Assembly (NCBI RefSeq): GCF_913776015.1
Contig: NZ_CAJYMD010000008.1
Location: 1-57,257 of the forward strand
Reading direction: 5' to 3'
DNA length: 57,257 nucleotides
Source of the DNA: an uncultured Oxalicibacterium sp.
GTDB lineage: Bacteria > Pseudomonadota > Gammaproteobacteria > Burkholderiales > Burkholderiaceae_D
Shown: piece by piece, positions 18,118-27,600 of the stretch
Position numbering within the stretch: the stretch's first letter is position 1
How the letters are laid out: each line of letters begins with the position of its first letter
Made by a program: the position numbers and the translations under genes
Notes under the pieces: generated by a model
Told to the model about the DNA's origin: nothing
The model's database searches: none
What the model saw: the letters and a program-made list of their open reading frames with translations, nothing else

Positions 18118-18942
18118 TCAAGTTTCACTTTTCTTTGCATTCAAAGCGCTGAAAGGGCAACGCCATGTTTCTTCCACGGCACGCCCTGCATATTGACGCG
18201 CATCCGACATGCTGCCGTACTCGCTCAACGTCTCATTTATCGATCCCTGGAGTTTGCGTTCACGCGCTCGAATCACTTCCTGCATTCGCTCAAAACGTCC
18301 GTCATCGCGCAGTTTCTCAAATTGCGCGTGGAGGTTAAACACTAGGGTTGGCCAAGCAAAACGTCGTGTATAACGCGATGCGGCAGGATGAATGCCTACT
18401 ACGAAGAAACTCTGTCCGGCAAAACTGAAAGCGAAATGGGGATTCTCGGGGTCGTCACTGACTGCCGGGTCCCACGCATGCAAATTGGCATCGAGAGCAT
18501 GCAATTGCTGAAGCTGCTGCCAAAGTAATTGTTCAAATTGCTGCTCGGAATGAATGACCGGCTGCGAGAAGGTCGCTACAAAGGTCGAAAATTCGCCATC
18601 CAGACTGGGCTGTTCCTGCAGAAAATGGAAAAGATCATGTGCCAGACCTGCGGTGGATTTTTCGTCGCCTAATGCAGGGTAGTGTCCTATCCGATAGCCG
18701 CCCTGCTGGATGGCCGACTTGGCACCCACGCAGGAAAACTGCGGATTCAGCACAAGTGAACGAAAAGAATCATGAATGAAATCCAACAAGGCTTGCGGTT
18801 TCTGGTCCAGCATGTCGCCCGCTACCAGCTTCTTGTCAATAAAGGCTGCGTAGTTGCTGCATTCCATGGCATCGCTGCTGTTGAATGGATTTTCGTGTCG
18901 TAATACTTCGTTGAGCAATGGTTTCTGTGTCTGGCTTTGCAT
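18118..18942 (-). CDS. YqcI/YcgG family protein (GntA-like heme N-hydroxylase family)
   Basis: A 274-residue protein matching the YqcI/YcgG family in the segments FSCVGAKSAIQQGGYRIGHY, AHDLFHFL, NPHFAFSFAGQSFFVVGIHP and the ASRYTRRFAWPTLVFNLH stretch. No signal peptide or membrane span is seen. A characterised member, GntA of guanitoxin biosynthesis, is a heme-dependent enzyme that N-hydroxylates a guanidino group. Here it heads a two-gene unit with a DUF1989 protein, which suggests successive steps on a guanidino compound. The family call is firm; the reaction is inferred. Confidence 0.78.
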   Translation of the reverse strand: MQSQTQKPLLNEVLRHENPFNSSDAMECSNYAAFIDKKLVAGDMLDQKPQALLDFIHDSFRSLVLNPQFSCVGAKSAIQQGGYRIGHYPALGDEKSTAGLAHDLFHFLQEQPSLDGEFSTFVATFSQPVIHSEQQFEQLLWQQLQQLHALDANLHAWDPAVSDDPENPHFAFSFAGQSFFVVGIHPAASRYTRRFAWPTLVFNLHAQFEKLRDDGRFERMQEVIRARERKLQGSINETLSEYGSMSDARQYAGRAVEETWRCPFSALNAKKSET

Positions 18943-19060
18943 GGCGGTCTGGCGGCCTTGATGAAGCCGTGAAAATGGAATGTGTCCACCATAGCCTGTG
19001 AAGAGATCGTCTGCGTATCGGACAATTGCGGCAATGCTTGTAAGTATTACGGAAGGGATA

Positions 19061-19076
19061 TGTCAAAAAAGTGACA
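19061..19076. promoter_or_regulatory. 16-base palindrome between yqcI-like gene and psiF
   Basis: TGTCA-AAAAAG-TGACA lies about midway in the 248-base divergent gap, 119 bases from the YqcI/YcgG start and 115 from psiF. It could be an operator for either unit. The TGTCA halves recall a Pho-box half, but the arrangement is inverted rather than direct, so I do not call it a Pho box. Confidence 0.35.
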
Positions 19077-19190
19077 ACCGATGTCGGCGTTTGCAAATGT
19101 TTTTTCCGGCACGATTGTTTCGTGCTGTAATGCCGATGCTGCTCACAGCGCTCTACCTCAAATAACCGGTGCGAAAGAAAGGATTTCAAA

Positions 19191-19475
19191 ATGAAAAAAC
19201 TGCTTGGTATTGCCATATTGCTGATGCCGATCGCCTTTCACACGGCGCACGCGGAAACGGCACAACAAAACAAGATGACGGAATGCAACAAGGAGGCTTC
19301 CGGCATGAAAGGCGATGAACGCAAAGCGTTCATGAAAAGCTGCCTGAGCAAGCCGAAAGCAACCGATGCGCAACAGGCACAACGCGACAAGATGAAAAGT
19401 TGCAACGCGCAAGCCAAGGACAAGAAAGGCGATGATCGCAAGGCGTTCATGAGTAGCTGCCTGAAAGGAAATTAA
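19191..19475 (+). CDS. psiF: PsiF repeat protein, secreted
   Basis: A 94-residue protein with a Sec signal peptide (cleavage after AHA near residue 21) and two PsiF repeats: KMTECNKEASGMKGDERKAF..SCL and KMKSCNAQAKDKKGDDRKAF..SCL, each with two cysteines. PsiF in E. coli is a phosphate-starvation-induced protein of unknown function, so the biochemical role is open. It is monocistronic: a strong terminator follows at 19523. Confidence 0.88.
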   Translation: MKKLLGIAILLMPIAFHTAHAETAQQNKMTECNKEASGMKGDERKAFMKSCLSKPKATDAQQAQRDKMKSCNAQAKDKKGDDRKAFMSSCLKGN

Positions 19476-19522
19476 GGAAATTGAGGCGCGTTTTTACACA
19501 AGCCCTAGAGCACAAGCCCTAG

Positions 19523-19551
19523 AAAAAGCCCGCTACCTTGCGGGCTTTTTT
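19523..19551 (+). terminator. Rho-independent terminator after psiF
   Basis: Stem GCCCGC/GCGGGC (19528-19533 with 19540-19545), a six-base loop and a T run. A short direct repeat AAGCCCTAGA precedes it at 19500 and 19514. Confidence 0.9.
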
Positions 19552-19631
19552 CATGTCGTCTTCCCGGTTTGTTTGCATGGGGAACGCTTGCACGCATGGT
19601 ATGGTCGTAAAACCATATCGATGAAAGACGC

Positions 19632-20159
19632 ATGAAAACACTTTTGAATAACGATAGACGCATCGTCGTCATGGGCGTATCAGGATGCGGGAAAAGCTCG
19701 GTCGCTCGCTTGCTGGCAGAGCGACTAGGCTGCGACTTCATCGAGGGTGATGACGCGCATCCGCAGGAAAACATCGACAAGATGGCTGCAGGGATACCGC
19801 TTAGCGACGCAGACAGACAGGACTGGTTGCAGACGCTGAAACAAACCTTGCAGCATCGGGTGCAATTGCAGGACAGCGTGGTATTGACCTGTTCGGCACT
19901 CAAGCGACGTTATCGTGACCTTTTGCGCGAAGCCGATCCGCATTTGTTTTTTCTCCACCTGCATGGCGACCATGCATTGATCGCACAACGCATGGCATCT
20001 CGCAATCGGCATTTCATGCCGACCGCCCTGCTCGATAGCCAATTTGCCGATCTTGAACCTCTACAAAGCGACGAGTTCGGTATGATGCTCGATGTTCGGC
20101 ACTCGCTGGAAAAGCTGGTCACGCAAGCAATCGAGGCCATCAGTATCGAAGTCGAATAA
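19632..20159 (+). CDS. gntK: Gluconokinase
   Basis: A 175-residue P-loop kinase of the GntK/IdnK family, phosphorylating gluconate to 6-phosphogluconate for the Entner-Doudoroff or pentose-phosphate route. Walker A GVSGCGKSS is at about 15-23; the family's EGDDAHPQENIDKMAAGIPL substrate segment and the CSALKRRYRD motif are intact. No gluconate permease or other sugar gene is nearby; it stands alone between psiF and a convergent hydrolase. Confidence 0.92.
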   Translation: MKTLLNNDRRIVVMGVSGCGKSSVARLLAERLGCDFIEGDDAHPQENIDKMAAGIPLSDADRQDWLQTLKQTLQHRVQLQDSVVLTCSALKRRYRDLLREADPHLFFLHLHGDHALIAQRMASRNRHFMPTALLDSQFADLEPLQSDEFGMMLDVRHSLEKLVTQAIEAISIEVE

Positions 20160-20176
20160 TCGACCTCGATACGCCC

Positions 20177-21208
20177 TTACTTTTGCCTCAGCCCTTGCAA
20201 CAGCGCCGCATGGAAACGCTCGGGCTCCTGAATCTGCGGTGAATGCCCAAGATCATCGAATTCGACAAGACGTGCCTGTGGAATACTCGCTGCGGTCTGC
20301 TTGCCCAACACCGCATAATTGCCTAGCGTGGGCTGTACTTCTGGCGCCGCGAAATTCTTGCCGATTGCCGTGTTGTCGTTGGTACCGATCAGCAACAAGG
20401 TCGGCACTTGCAGCAAGGGAAACTCATAAACAACGGGCTGGGTATATATCATTTCATACGTCAGGGCTGAATTCCACGCTACCTTTTTCTTACCCGGGCC
20501 TGCATACATACCGGCTTGCATCGTTACCCAACGATCAAACTCCGGCCGCCACTGATCGACATAGTAGGTTTTCTGCTGATAACGACGGACGCCTTCCGCA
20601 TTGGTTTGCAATTCGTTCGCATACCATTGATCCACCGTTCGGTATGGCACACCCTTGGTTTTCCAGTCCTCCAGGCCGATCGGGTTGACCATGACAAGTT
20701 GTTCGGTTTGCTGCGGATACAGCAAGGCATATCGCGTAGCGAGCATGCCGCCCATCGAGTGCCCCATTACGGTCACTTTCTCAACATTCAGACTTTGCAG
20801 CAAGGCGTGGGTGTTCGCAGCCAATTGATGAAAACTGTATTGGTAATGCGCCGGTTTGCTCGACTTACAGAACCCGATCTGATCCGGCGCAATCACGCGG
20901 TAGCCATTTTCGGTCAATGCCTTGATGGTGCCTTCCCATGTTGCCGCGCAAAAATTCTTGCCATGCATGAGAACAACCGTTCGGCCATTTGCCTTCGGTG
21001 GCGCAACGTCCATATAGCGCATATGCAATTGTTGCCCCTGCGAACGGAACACATAAGTTTTTAATGGATAGGGATAGTCAAAACCTTCGAGTTCTGCGCC
21101 ATACGTAGGCACAACTGGGGTTGACTCTGCCTGCGCTAGCGTTGGCAGCAGTGGCAGCACAAGGCTGCATGTCACAGCCAGAAAAAGTGACGGTCCTATG
21201 GTGCGCAT
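20177..21208 (-). CDS. Secreted alpha/beta hydrolase
   Basis: A 343-residue alpha/beta-fold hydrolase exported by a signal peptide (MRTIGPSLFLAVTCSLVLPL, cleavage near AQA at about 26). The oxyanion region is LMHGKNFCAATW, the nucleophile elbow is GHSMGG, and a C-terminal histidine is in FDDLGHSPQIQ. ATG 21208 is chosen because it begins the signal peptide; the frame stays open upstream without coding character. The substrate is unknown; esterase or epoxide/haloalkane-type hydrolases are the nearest comparison. Confidence 0.82.
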   Translation of the reverse strand: MRTIGPSLFLAVTCSLVLPLLPTLAQAESTPVVPTYGAELEGFDYPYPLKTYVFRSQGQQLHMRYMDVAPPKANGRTVVLMHGKNFCAATWEGTIKALTENGYRVIAPDQIGFCKSSKPAHYQYSFHQLAANTHALLQSLNVEKVTVMGHSMGGMLATRYALLYPQQTEQLVMVNPIGLEDWKTKGVPYRTVDQWYANELQTNAEGVRRYQQKTYYVDQWRPEFDRWVTMQAGMYAGPGKKKVAWNSALTYEMIYTQPVVYEFPLLQVPTLLLIGTNDNTAIGKNFAAPEVQPTLGNYAVLGKQTAASIPQARLVEFDDLGHSPQIQEPERFHAALLQGLRQK

Positions 21209-21315
21209 GGCGATCCTCATCAATGAACAAATCGTCTGATCGAGTACCGTTACACAACATTGGTTCCGGCACATCGTCATTCGCATTGAAAGATCGAACC
21301 TCAAAACCATACTTC

Positions 21316-21921
21316 TCAAGGCAGGCTGGAACGATCGTTCACAAATTCTGCGCTCACGCCAGGGCCGGCTTTCAGCAAGGGATAAGGATTCAGGGCGCCG
21401 TTCTTGTAGATGCCGTAATGCAGATGGGGTGGCGTACCACGCGCGTTGCCGGTATTGCCAACCATGCCAAGCAGCGAGCCCGGCACGACGCGGTCGCCTG
21501 CAGCAATCTCCGCGTAGTCGTCGAGATGTGCGTAGTAATGTCGGTGCCCGCCCGGCCCCAGCACCCACACCACCTTGCCGCCGAGGTTATTGGTGCCGAC
21601 GCTCGTGACAATACCTTCGGTCGTGGCAAGTACCGGCGTGCCGCGTCGCGCAAAGATGTCAATCCCTTCATGTACCCGACCGCCACTGCGCGAGGCGTTC
21701 CAGGTATCACGCAACTGTTTGACGCCAATGCCCTGGACCGGTATCGGCAGCGATGTGGGCGCCTCCATCAAAGACAGTTTGATGACGTAGAACGGTGTCT
21801 TGGAGATCGGCGGCAGATAAGGCCATGCCAGATAGCCGGCCACCGCCAGAACCACCCAGAAAGCCAGGCGACGCCAGCCCGATGAGGATGCTGTTTTGGC
21901 AGAGGACGTTTCTTCATGCAT
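21316..21921 (-). CDS. Membrane-anchored M23 (LytM) peptidase
   Basis: A 201-residue protein with one N-terminal membrane span (about residues 17-38) and an M23 metallopeptidase domain facing the periplasm. The zinc motif is HEGIDIF (HxxxD) and HYGI (HxH in PHLHYG), with HYYAHLDDY between. Such enzymes cut peptidoglycan cross-bridges or activate amidases; with all ligands present this one could be active. ATG 21921 is set by the cytoplasmic tail MHEETSSAKT. Confidence 0.87.
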   Translation of the reverse strand: MHEETSSAKTASSSGWRRLAFWVVLAVAGYLAWPYLPPISKTPFYVIKLSLMEAPTSLPIPVQGIGVKQLRDTWNASRSGGRVHEGIDIFARRGTPVLATTEGIVTSVGTNNLGGKVVWVLGPGGHRHYYAHLDDYAEIAAGDRVVPGSLLGMVGNTGNARGTPPHLHYGIYKNGALNPYPLLKAGPGVSAEFVNDRSSLP

Positions 21922-21973
21922 GCAGGTTGGATCATGAAATGTATCGGTCGTTCTCCCGCATCGAATTGGCAAC

Positions 21974-22651
21974 CTAGGCGGGCTTGCACACTTGTAGGGC
22001 ATCGATATCGGCACCCACAATCGCTTCCAGATGCCGACTGATCAAATCGATGGGCCAGTCCCACCATGCAATCTGCTCCAGTTGTGCCACCTGCTCCGGT
22101 GAAAAACGCGAGCGGACAATCTGTGCCGGGTTGCCGCCGACAATGGCATAGGGCGGCACATCACGCGTCACGACCGAGCCCGCTGCGATGATTGCGCCAT
22201 TGCCGATATGCACGCCCGGCATGATCAAGGATTGGTAACCGATCCAGACATCGTTGCCAATGACGGTGTTTCCCTTGAATGGCAAATCGCCTTCTTTCGG
22301 CATCACCTTTTCCCAACCCTGTCCGAATATCTGAAAGGGATAGGTCGATATGCCGGACATCTTGTGATTCGCGCCATTCATGATGAAGCGTACGCCCGTC
22401 GCAATGGCGCAGAATTTACCGATGATCAGTTTATCGCCAATGAACGGATAGTGATAGAGAACATTCCGTTCGAAATTCTCCGCGCCGTTCGGATCATCGT
22501 AATAGGTGTACTCGCCAATCTCGATGTTGGGATTGTTAATGATGTTCCTGATGTAGCTGACTTGCGGAAAGCCAGGTAAAGGATGTTTGTTGCTTAGGTC
22601 TGGGCCGTTCACAAGGGCTCCTTTGTTATCGCGAGGATTTGGTGCAGACAT
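21974..22651 (-). CDS. CatB/Vat-type hexapeptide acetyltransferase
   Basis: A 225-residue left-handed beta-helix acyltransferase: hexapeptide repeats such as IGEYTYYDD, IIGKFCAIATGVRF and VWIGYQSLIMPGVHIGNGAI. The family includes xenobiotic (chloramphenicol, streptogramin A) acetyltransferases with a catalytic His, seen here in MNGANHKMSG. Its length and C-terminal RFSPEQVAQLEQIAWWDWP match that group. Whether it gives resistance is not shown. ATG 22651 is preferred over an upstream in-frame start; it overlaps the NtrC-like dyad of the divergent atzF promoter. Confidence 0.85.
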   Translation of the reverse strand: MSAPNPRDNKGALVNGPDLSNKHPLPGFPQVSYIRNIINNPNIEIGEYTYYDDPNGAENFERNVLYHYPFIGDKLIIGKFCAIATGVRFIMNGANHKMSGISTYPFQIFGQGWEKVMPKEGDLPFKGNTVIGNDVWIGYQSLIMPGVHIGNGAIIAAGSVVTRDVPPYAIVGGNPAQIVRSRFSPEQVAQLEQIAWWDWPIDLISRHLEAIVGADIDALQVCKPA

Positions 22652-22667
22652 GCGCCACGTGGGTGCA
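22651..22667 (+). promoter_or_regulatory. NtrC-like binding site upstream of atzF
   Basis: TGCGCCACGTGGGTGCA matches the NtrC dyad TGCACY-N5-RGTGCA at 11 of 12 defined positions. A second, weaker half (TTTGGTGCA) ends at 22646. The centre is about 106 bases before the predicted sigma-54 start, the usual enhancer distance. Confidence 0.65.
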
Positions 22668-22737
22668 ATTACCTTGTCGTTTTCAAGGTTGAATAGCAAA
22701 AACGGTGATTTCCCTACGCTTGTTTCTCGATAAACGC

Positions 22738-22754
22738 ATGGCACGAGGTTTGCT
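22738..22754 (+). promoter_or_regulatory. Sigma-54 promoter of atzF-uca-gntR
   Basis: ATGGCACGAGGTTTGCT fits the RpoN consensus YTGGCACGRNNNTTGCW except for the first base, with GG and GC exactly 10 bases apart. Transcription should start near 22765, about 23 bases before the atzF ATG. Confidence 0.8.
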
Positions 22755-22762
22755 AAATCCCA

Positions 22763-22776
22763 TCTTGTACACAAGA
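22763..22776 (+). promoter_or_regulatory. GntR-type operator at the atzF start site
   Basis: TCTTGTACACAAGA has perfect 6-base arms (TCTTGT/ACAAGA), with the TTGT-N2-ACAA core typical of FCD-type GntR regulators. It covers the predicted transcription start. A 12/14-identical copy is at 29146-29159 before urtA. The likely ligand is the GntR protein at 28247-28978. Confidence 0.65.
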
Positions 22777-22787
22777 AGGGATACCAC

Positions 22788-24596
22788 ATGCTCGGCTGGA
22801 CTATCAAGGAATGGCAACAAGCCTATCGTTCGGGCCAATCGCCCGCCACATTACTGCGCAAACTGCTCGCTACGCTACCAGCAAATGACGTCGCCTGGAT
22901 CACGATCATGGATGAGGCCGGGCTCGAGGCGCAACTTGCGCATCTGGCGAAACGGCTGATCGAGGTCGATGGCGATCTGGCACAACTGCCCTTGTATGGC
23001 GTGCCATATGCCGCGAAAGACAATATCGATGTAGCGGGCATACCAACGACTGCGGCCTGCCCTGCCTTTGCCTATGTGCCGCAAAGCAATGCCACCATCG
23101 TGAAGCGGCTTGCCGATGCCGGTGCCATCGTCATTGGCAAAAGCAATCTCGATCAATTTGCCACCGGTCTGGTCGGTGTGCGCTCGCCCTACGGCATTCC
23201 CACCAACACCTTCAATCCCGAATATGTATCAGGTGGATCGAGCTCCGGTTCGGCGTCGCTGGTGGCGCGCGGCATCGTGCCATTTTCTCTCGGCACCGAT
23301 ACGGCGGGCTCCGGCCGTGTGCCGGCTGGCCTCAACAATATTGTTGGACTCAAGCCGACACGCGGCGCATTCAGTAATACCGGCGTGGTCCCGGCCTGTC
23401 GTACGCTCGATTGCGTCTCGGTCTTTGCCAGTACGTGTGCCGATGCCGTCACGGTCTACGACGTCGCCGCTGCACTGGATAAAGCCGATGGTCTGTCGCG
23501 CGCGATGCCTGCGGCGGCACGTCTTGATGCACTGCCCGCAACACCGCGTTTTGGCATCCCTGCCAAACCGGAATTTTATGGCGATGCCCAGGCGGAGAAA
23601 GCGTTTGCCTATGCCATCCGTCAGCTTGAAGCGCAAGGCGCTAGCTGTGAGCCGATCGACTTTTCACTCTTCGATGACGTCACCAAGCTTTTGTACGATG
23701 GTGCCTGGGTCGCCGAACGCTACGCTGCCATCGAAGAATTTGCAGCAACACAGGAAGACGCGATTCACCCGGTCGTGCGCGGCATCATCTTCAAAGCAAA
23801 GCAGTTCTCGGCTGCCGATGCCTTCAAGGGCACGTACCGTCTGGCCGACCTGAAGCGCAAGTCCGATGCACTGCTCGCGCAATTCGACGCGCTGGTGGTA
23901 CCGACTGCACCCACCCATTACAAGATTGCCGAGTTGCTGGCGGACCCCGTGCGCCTCAACAGCAACATGGGCAAGTACACCAACTTCGTCAACCTGCTGG
24001 ATTGGAGCGCCTTTGCCGTACCGGCAAGCCTGCGTGACGATGGTCTGCCATTCGGCATCACCTTTATCGCCGATGCCTGGCGCGAACGCGCGCTGGCTGC
24101 ATTTGCAGCGCAATGGCATGTCAGCACAGGACTCACGCGCGGCGCCACCGGTCTGCCCTTGGCCGCCGATACAGATCTGCCACCTTGTGCCGATCCAGGC
24201 GCCATGATTCGCGTCGCCGTCGTAGGCGCGCATCTGCGCGGCATGCTGCTCAATCATGAACTCACGACGCGCAATGCCCGTTTCGTCAGCAGCACCACAA
24301 CAACGCCTGAATATCGTCTGTTTGCGCTGGCCAACACAACACCGCCTAAACCGGGTCTGGTACGCGTGGCTGAAGGCGGCGCGGCCATTCGCATCGAACT
24401 GTGGGATGTGCCTGGAGAAGCGTTCGGCTCCTTCGTCGCCGGTGTGCCTGCACCGCTGGGTATCGGCACGCTGACCACCGCTGATGGCAGCAGTGTCAAG
24501 GGTTTCATCTGCGAAGCGATCGGCCTCGATGGCGCGCAGGACATTACCGCATTCGGCGGCTGGGCCGCTTATCTGGCAAGCAAGAAAACAGCCTAA
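22788..24596 (+). CDS. atzF: Allophanate hydrolase
   Basis: Hydrolyses allophanate to ammonium and CO2, the second step of ATP-dependent urea breakdown. The 602-residue protein has an amidase-signature domain with the Ser-cis-Ser-Lys elements AAKDNIDVAG (lysine) and GGSSSGSASLVA, and a C-terminal allophanate hydrolase domain (from about residue 470, including VAVVGAHLRGMLLNHELT) that handles decarboxylation. It precedes urea carboxylase by 39 bases in the same operon and is under a sigma-54 promoter. Confidence 0.94.
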   Translation: MLGWTIKEWQQAYRSGQSPATLLRKLLATLPANDVAWITIMDEAGLEAQLAHLAKRLIEVDGDLAQLPLYGVPYAAKDNIDVAGIPTTAACPAFAYVPQSNATIVKRLADAGAIVIGKSNLDQFATGLVGVRSPYGIPTNTFNPEYVSGGSSSGSASLVARGIVPFSLGTDTAGSGRVPAGLNNIVGLKPTRGAFSNTGVVPACRTLDCVSVFASTCADAVTVYDVAAALDKADGLSRAMPAAARLDALPATPRFGIPAKPEFYGDAQAEKAFAYAIRQLEAQGASCEPIDFSLFDDVTKLLYDGAWVAERYAAIEEFAATQEDAIHPVVRGIIFKAKQFSAADAFKGTYRLADLKRKSDALLAQFDALVVPTAPTHYKIAELLADPVRLNSNMGKYTNFVNLLDWSAFAVPASLRDDGLPFGITFIADAWRERALAAFAAQWHVSTGLTRGATGLPLAADTDLPPCADPGAMIRVAVVGAHLRGMLLNHELTTRNARFVSSTTTTPEYRLFALANTTPPKPGLVRVAEGGAAIRIELWDVPGEAFGSFVAGVPAPLGIGTLTTADGSSVKGFICEAIGLDGAQDITAFGGWAAYLASKKTA

Positions 24597-24635
24597 CCAC
24601 GCCTGTCGCAACCGATTACCTTCGAGGATTCACGC

Positions 24636-27600
24636 ATGTTCAACACTGTTCTGATTGCCAACCGTGGCGAAATCGCGTGCCGTATCGCACGCACGCTGAA
24701 GAAAATGAACATCCGTTCGGTCGCCGTCTATTCGGATGCCGACCGCAACAGCCTGCATGTGACAGCTGCCGATGTGGCCGTCTCCCTGGGTGGACAGACT
24801 GCTGCCGAAAGCTATCTGCGCGGCGAACTCATCATCGAAGCTGCCAAGAAGACGGGCGCGCAAGCCATCATTCCGGGCTACGGTTTTCTTTCCGAGAATG
24901 CCGATTTCGCGGCACGCTGCGAAGCGGAAGGCATTGTCTTCGTTGGTCCGACGCCCAAGCAGATGGAACAGTTCGGCCTCAAGCATGCCGCGCGCGAACT
25001 GGCCGAACAGGCTGGTGTACCGCTGGTACCGGGCTCCGGTCTGTTGCCCGATCTGGCGTCGGCGAAGGCAAAGGCTGACGAGATCGGTTATCCGGTCATG
25101 CTCAAGAGCACCGCAGGTGGTGGCGGTATCGGCCTCACGCGCTGCAACAGCGAAGCCGAACTGGTTGCCGCATTCGAATCTGTACAGCGCCTCGGTCAAT
25201 CGTTCTTCGCCAATGCCGGCGTATTCGTCGAGCGCTTTGTCGACAAGGCACGTCATATCGAAGTACAGATTTTTGGCGATGGCCGCGGCAATGTGATTGC
25301 ACTAGGCGAGCGCGACTGTTCACTGCAGCGCCGCAATCAAAAGGTAGTGGAAGAAACACCGGCTCCGCATCTGTCCGCAGAATTGCGTCACGCTCTGCTG
25401 GCATCGGCAGAAAGCCTTGGCCGTTCGGTCGGCTATCGCTCGGCAGGCACGGTCGAATACATTTTCGATGCAGAAAAACATGCGTTTTACTTCCTCGAAG
25501 TGAACACACGTTTGCAGGTGGAACACGCGATCACCGAAAGCGTGACCGGCATCGACCTGGTCGAATGGATGATCCAGACTGCCGCCGGCAATCCACCATT
25601 TCTCGACCGCCCGATTCGCGCACAAGGTGCATCGATCGAGGTGCGCGTCTATGCCGAAAACCCGCTGCGCAATTTCGCGCCCAGCCCCGGCACGCTGACG
25701 GAGGTATTTTTCCCCGACAATATTCGTGTCGATGGCTGGGTCGAAACCGGCACCGAAGTGTCGGCGCATTACGATCCGATGATCGCCAAGCTGATCGTCA
25801 GCGGCAAGGATCGCGCCGATGCGATTGCCAACATGTCGCAAGCGCTGGCAGAAACACGGCTTTCTGGCATTTCCACCAACCTCGATTACCTGCGCCAGGT
25901 CGTCGCCAGCGAAGGCTTTCAATCGGGTGATGTCTCGACGCGCTATCTCGACAGCTTCGATTACCGTCCGCAAGTCCTTGAAATCATCGAGGCCGGCACC
26001 TACACGACGGTGCAGGACTATCCGGGCCGCGTCGGCTACTGGGATATCGGTGTGCCACCCTCCGGCCCGATGGATGACTGGGCATTCCGTCTGGCCAACC
26101 GCATCGTCGGCAACCAGCCTCACGCCGCCGGTATCGAAACCACGGTGCTCGGTCCGACCTTGCGTTTTCATTGCGACAGCGTGATTGCGCTGACCGGCGC
26201 GCCAACCGATGCCACGCTTGACGGTCAACCGATTGCCTTCTGGGTACCGATTAGTGTGAAAGCAGGTCAGGTCCTGCGCGTTGGCAAGGCCAACAGTGGT
26301 TGCCGCAGTTATCTGGCGATTCGCAACGGGCTCGATCTGCCCGTCTATCTCGGCAGCCGCGCGACGTTCGCACTCGGCCAGTTCGGCGGCCATGCCGGTC
26401 GTACATTGCGGCCTGGCGATGTATTGCCGGTCGCCAATCCTGAATTGCCTGCCACAGCCGATCTGGCACCGGCGCATGCACCAGTCGCCCTGCCCTCTTC
26501 ACTAATTCCGTCTTATGGCAAAACCTGGGAAATTGGCGTGCTGTATGGCCCGCATGGCGCACCCGATTTTTTCACCAGCGAATCCATCGAAACCTTTTTC
26601 GCCAGCGAGTGGGAAGTCCATTACAACTCGAATCGTCTCGGCATTCGACTGAACGGACCGAAACCTTCGTGGACACGTTCGGACGGTGGCGAAGCCGGCC
26701 TGCACCCATCGAATGTGCACGATTGCGAATATGCGATCGGCAGCATCAACTTCACCGGCGACATGCCGGTGATTCTGACGCGTGACGGCCCCAGCCTTGG
26801 CGGTTTTGTCTGCGCAGCCACCATCGTCAAGGGCGAGCTGTGGAAAGTCGGCCAGGTCAAGCCGGGCGACAAGATCCGCTTTGTGGAAATGTCGTTCGAA
26901 GAAGCGCTGGCGCTTGAGCAACGTCAGGATGCATTCCTCTCTGCATGGGATGCCAGCACGCTCACGCCGCCGGTCTTTGCCGCACAACGTGGCACGCCCA
27001 TCCTGTTCGAACGTGCGGCACAGGGCGAAGCACCCAAGACCGTGTTCCGTCAGGCTGGCGACAAATACATTCTCATCGAATACGGCGAAAACGTGCTCGA
27101 TCTGAATCTGCGCTTCCGTATTCACGCACTGATGGAAGCGCTCAAGCATGACGACCATGCCGGTGTGCTCGAGCTTTCGCCCGGCGTGCGTTCGCTGCAA
27201 GTACGTTACGACAGTCGCATCATTTCGCAAGCGACTTTGGTCAAGGTACTGTCCGACACGGATGCCGGCCTGAAAGACATCGCTACCATGCGCGTACCCA
27301 GCCGCGTGGTCTATCTGCCGATGGCCTATAACGATTCCGCCACGCTGGATGCCGTTGCACGTTATCGCCAATCTGTGCGCGATACGGCACCGTGGTTGCC
27401 AAGCAATACCGAATTCATCCGCCGCATCAACGGCCTGGATTCCGAAGAAGTCGTGCGTGACACCATCTACGAAACCAGCTACATGGTGCTGGGCCTTGGC
27501 GACGTGTATCTGGGTGCGCCCTGCGCGGTGCCGGTCGATCCGCGCCATCGCATGCTGACCTCCAAATACAATCCGGCCCGTACCTACACGGCTGAAGGAA

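Noticed and set aside
19061-19080. Pho box before psiF
   Set aside because: The TGTCA/TGACA halves are inverted, whereas a Pho box has direct 7-base repeats.
19500-19523. Tandem AAGCCCTAGA repeat as a mobile-element end
   Set aside because: Only two 10-base copies next to a terminator, with no transposase or inverted repeats.
22652-22787. Guanidine-I (ykkC) riboswitch before atzF
   Set aside because: I looked for the conserved ykkC blocks and saw none; a sigma-54 promoter starting only about 23 bases before the ATG leaves no room.
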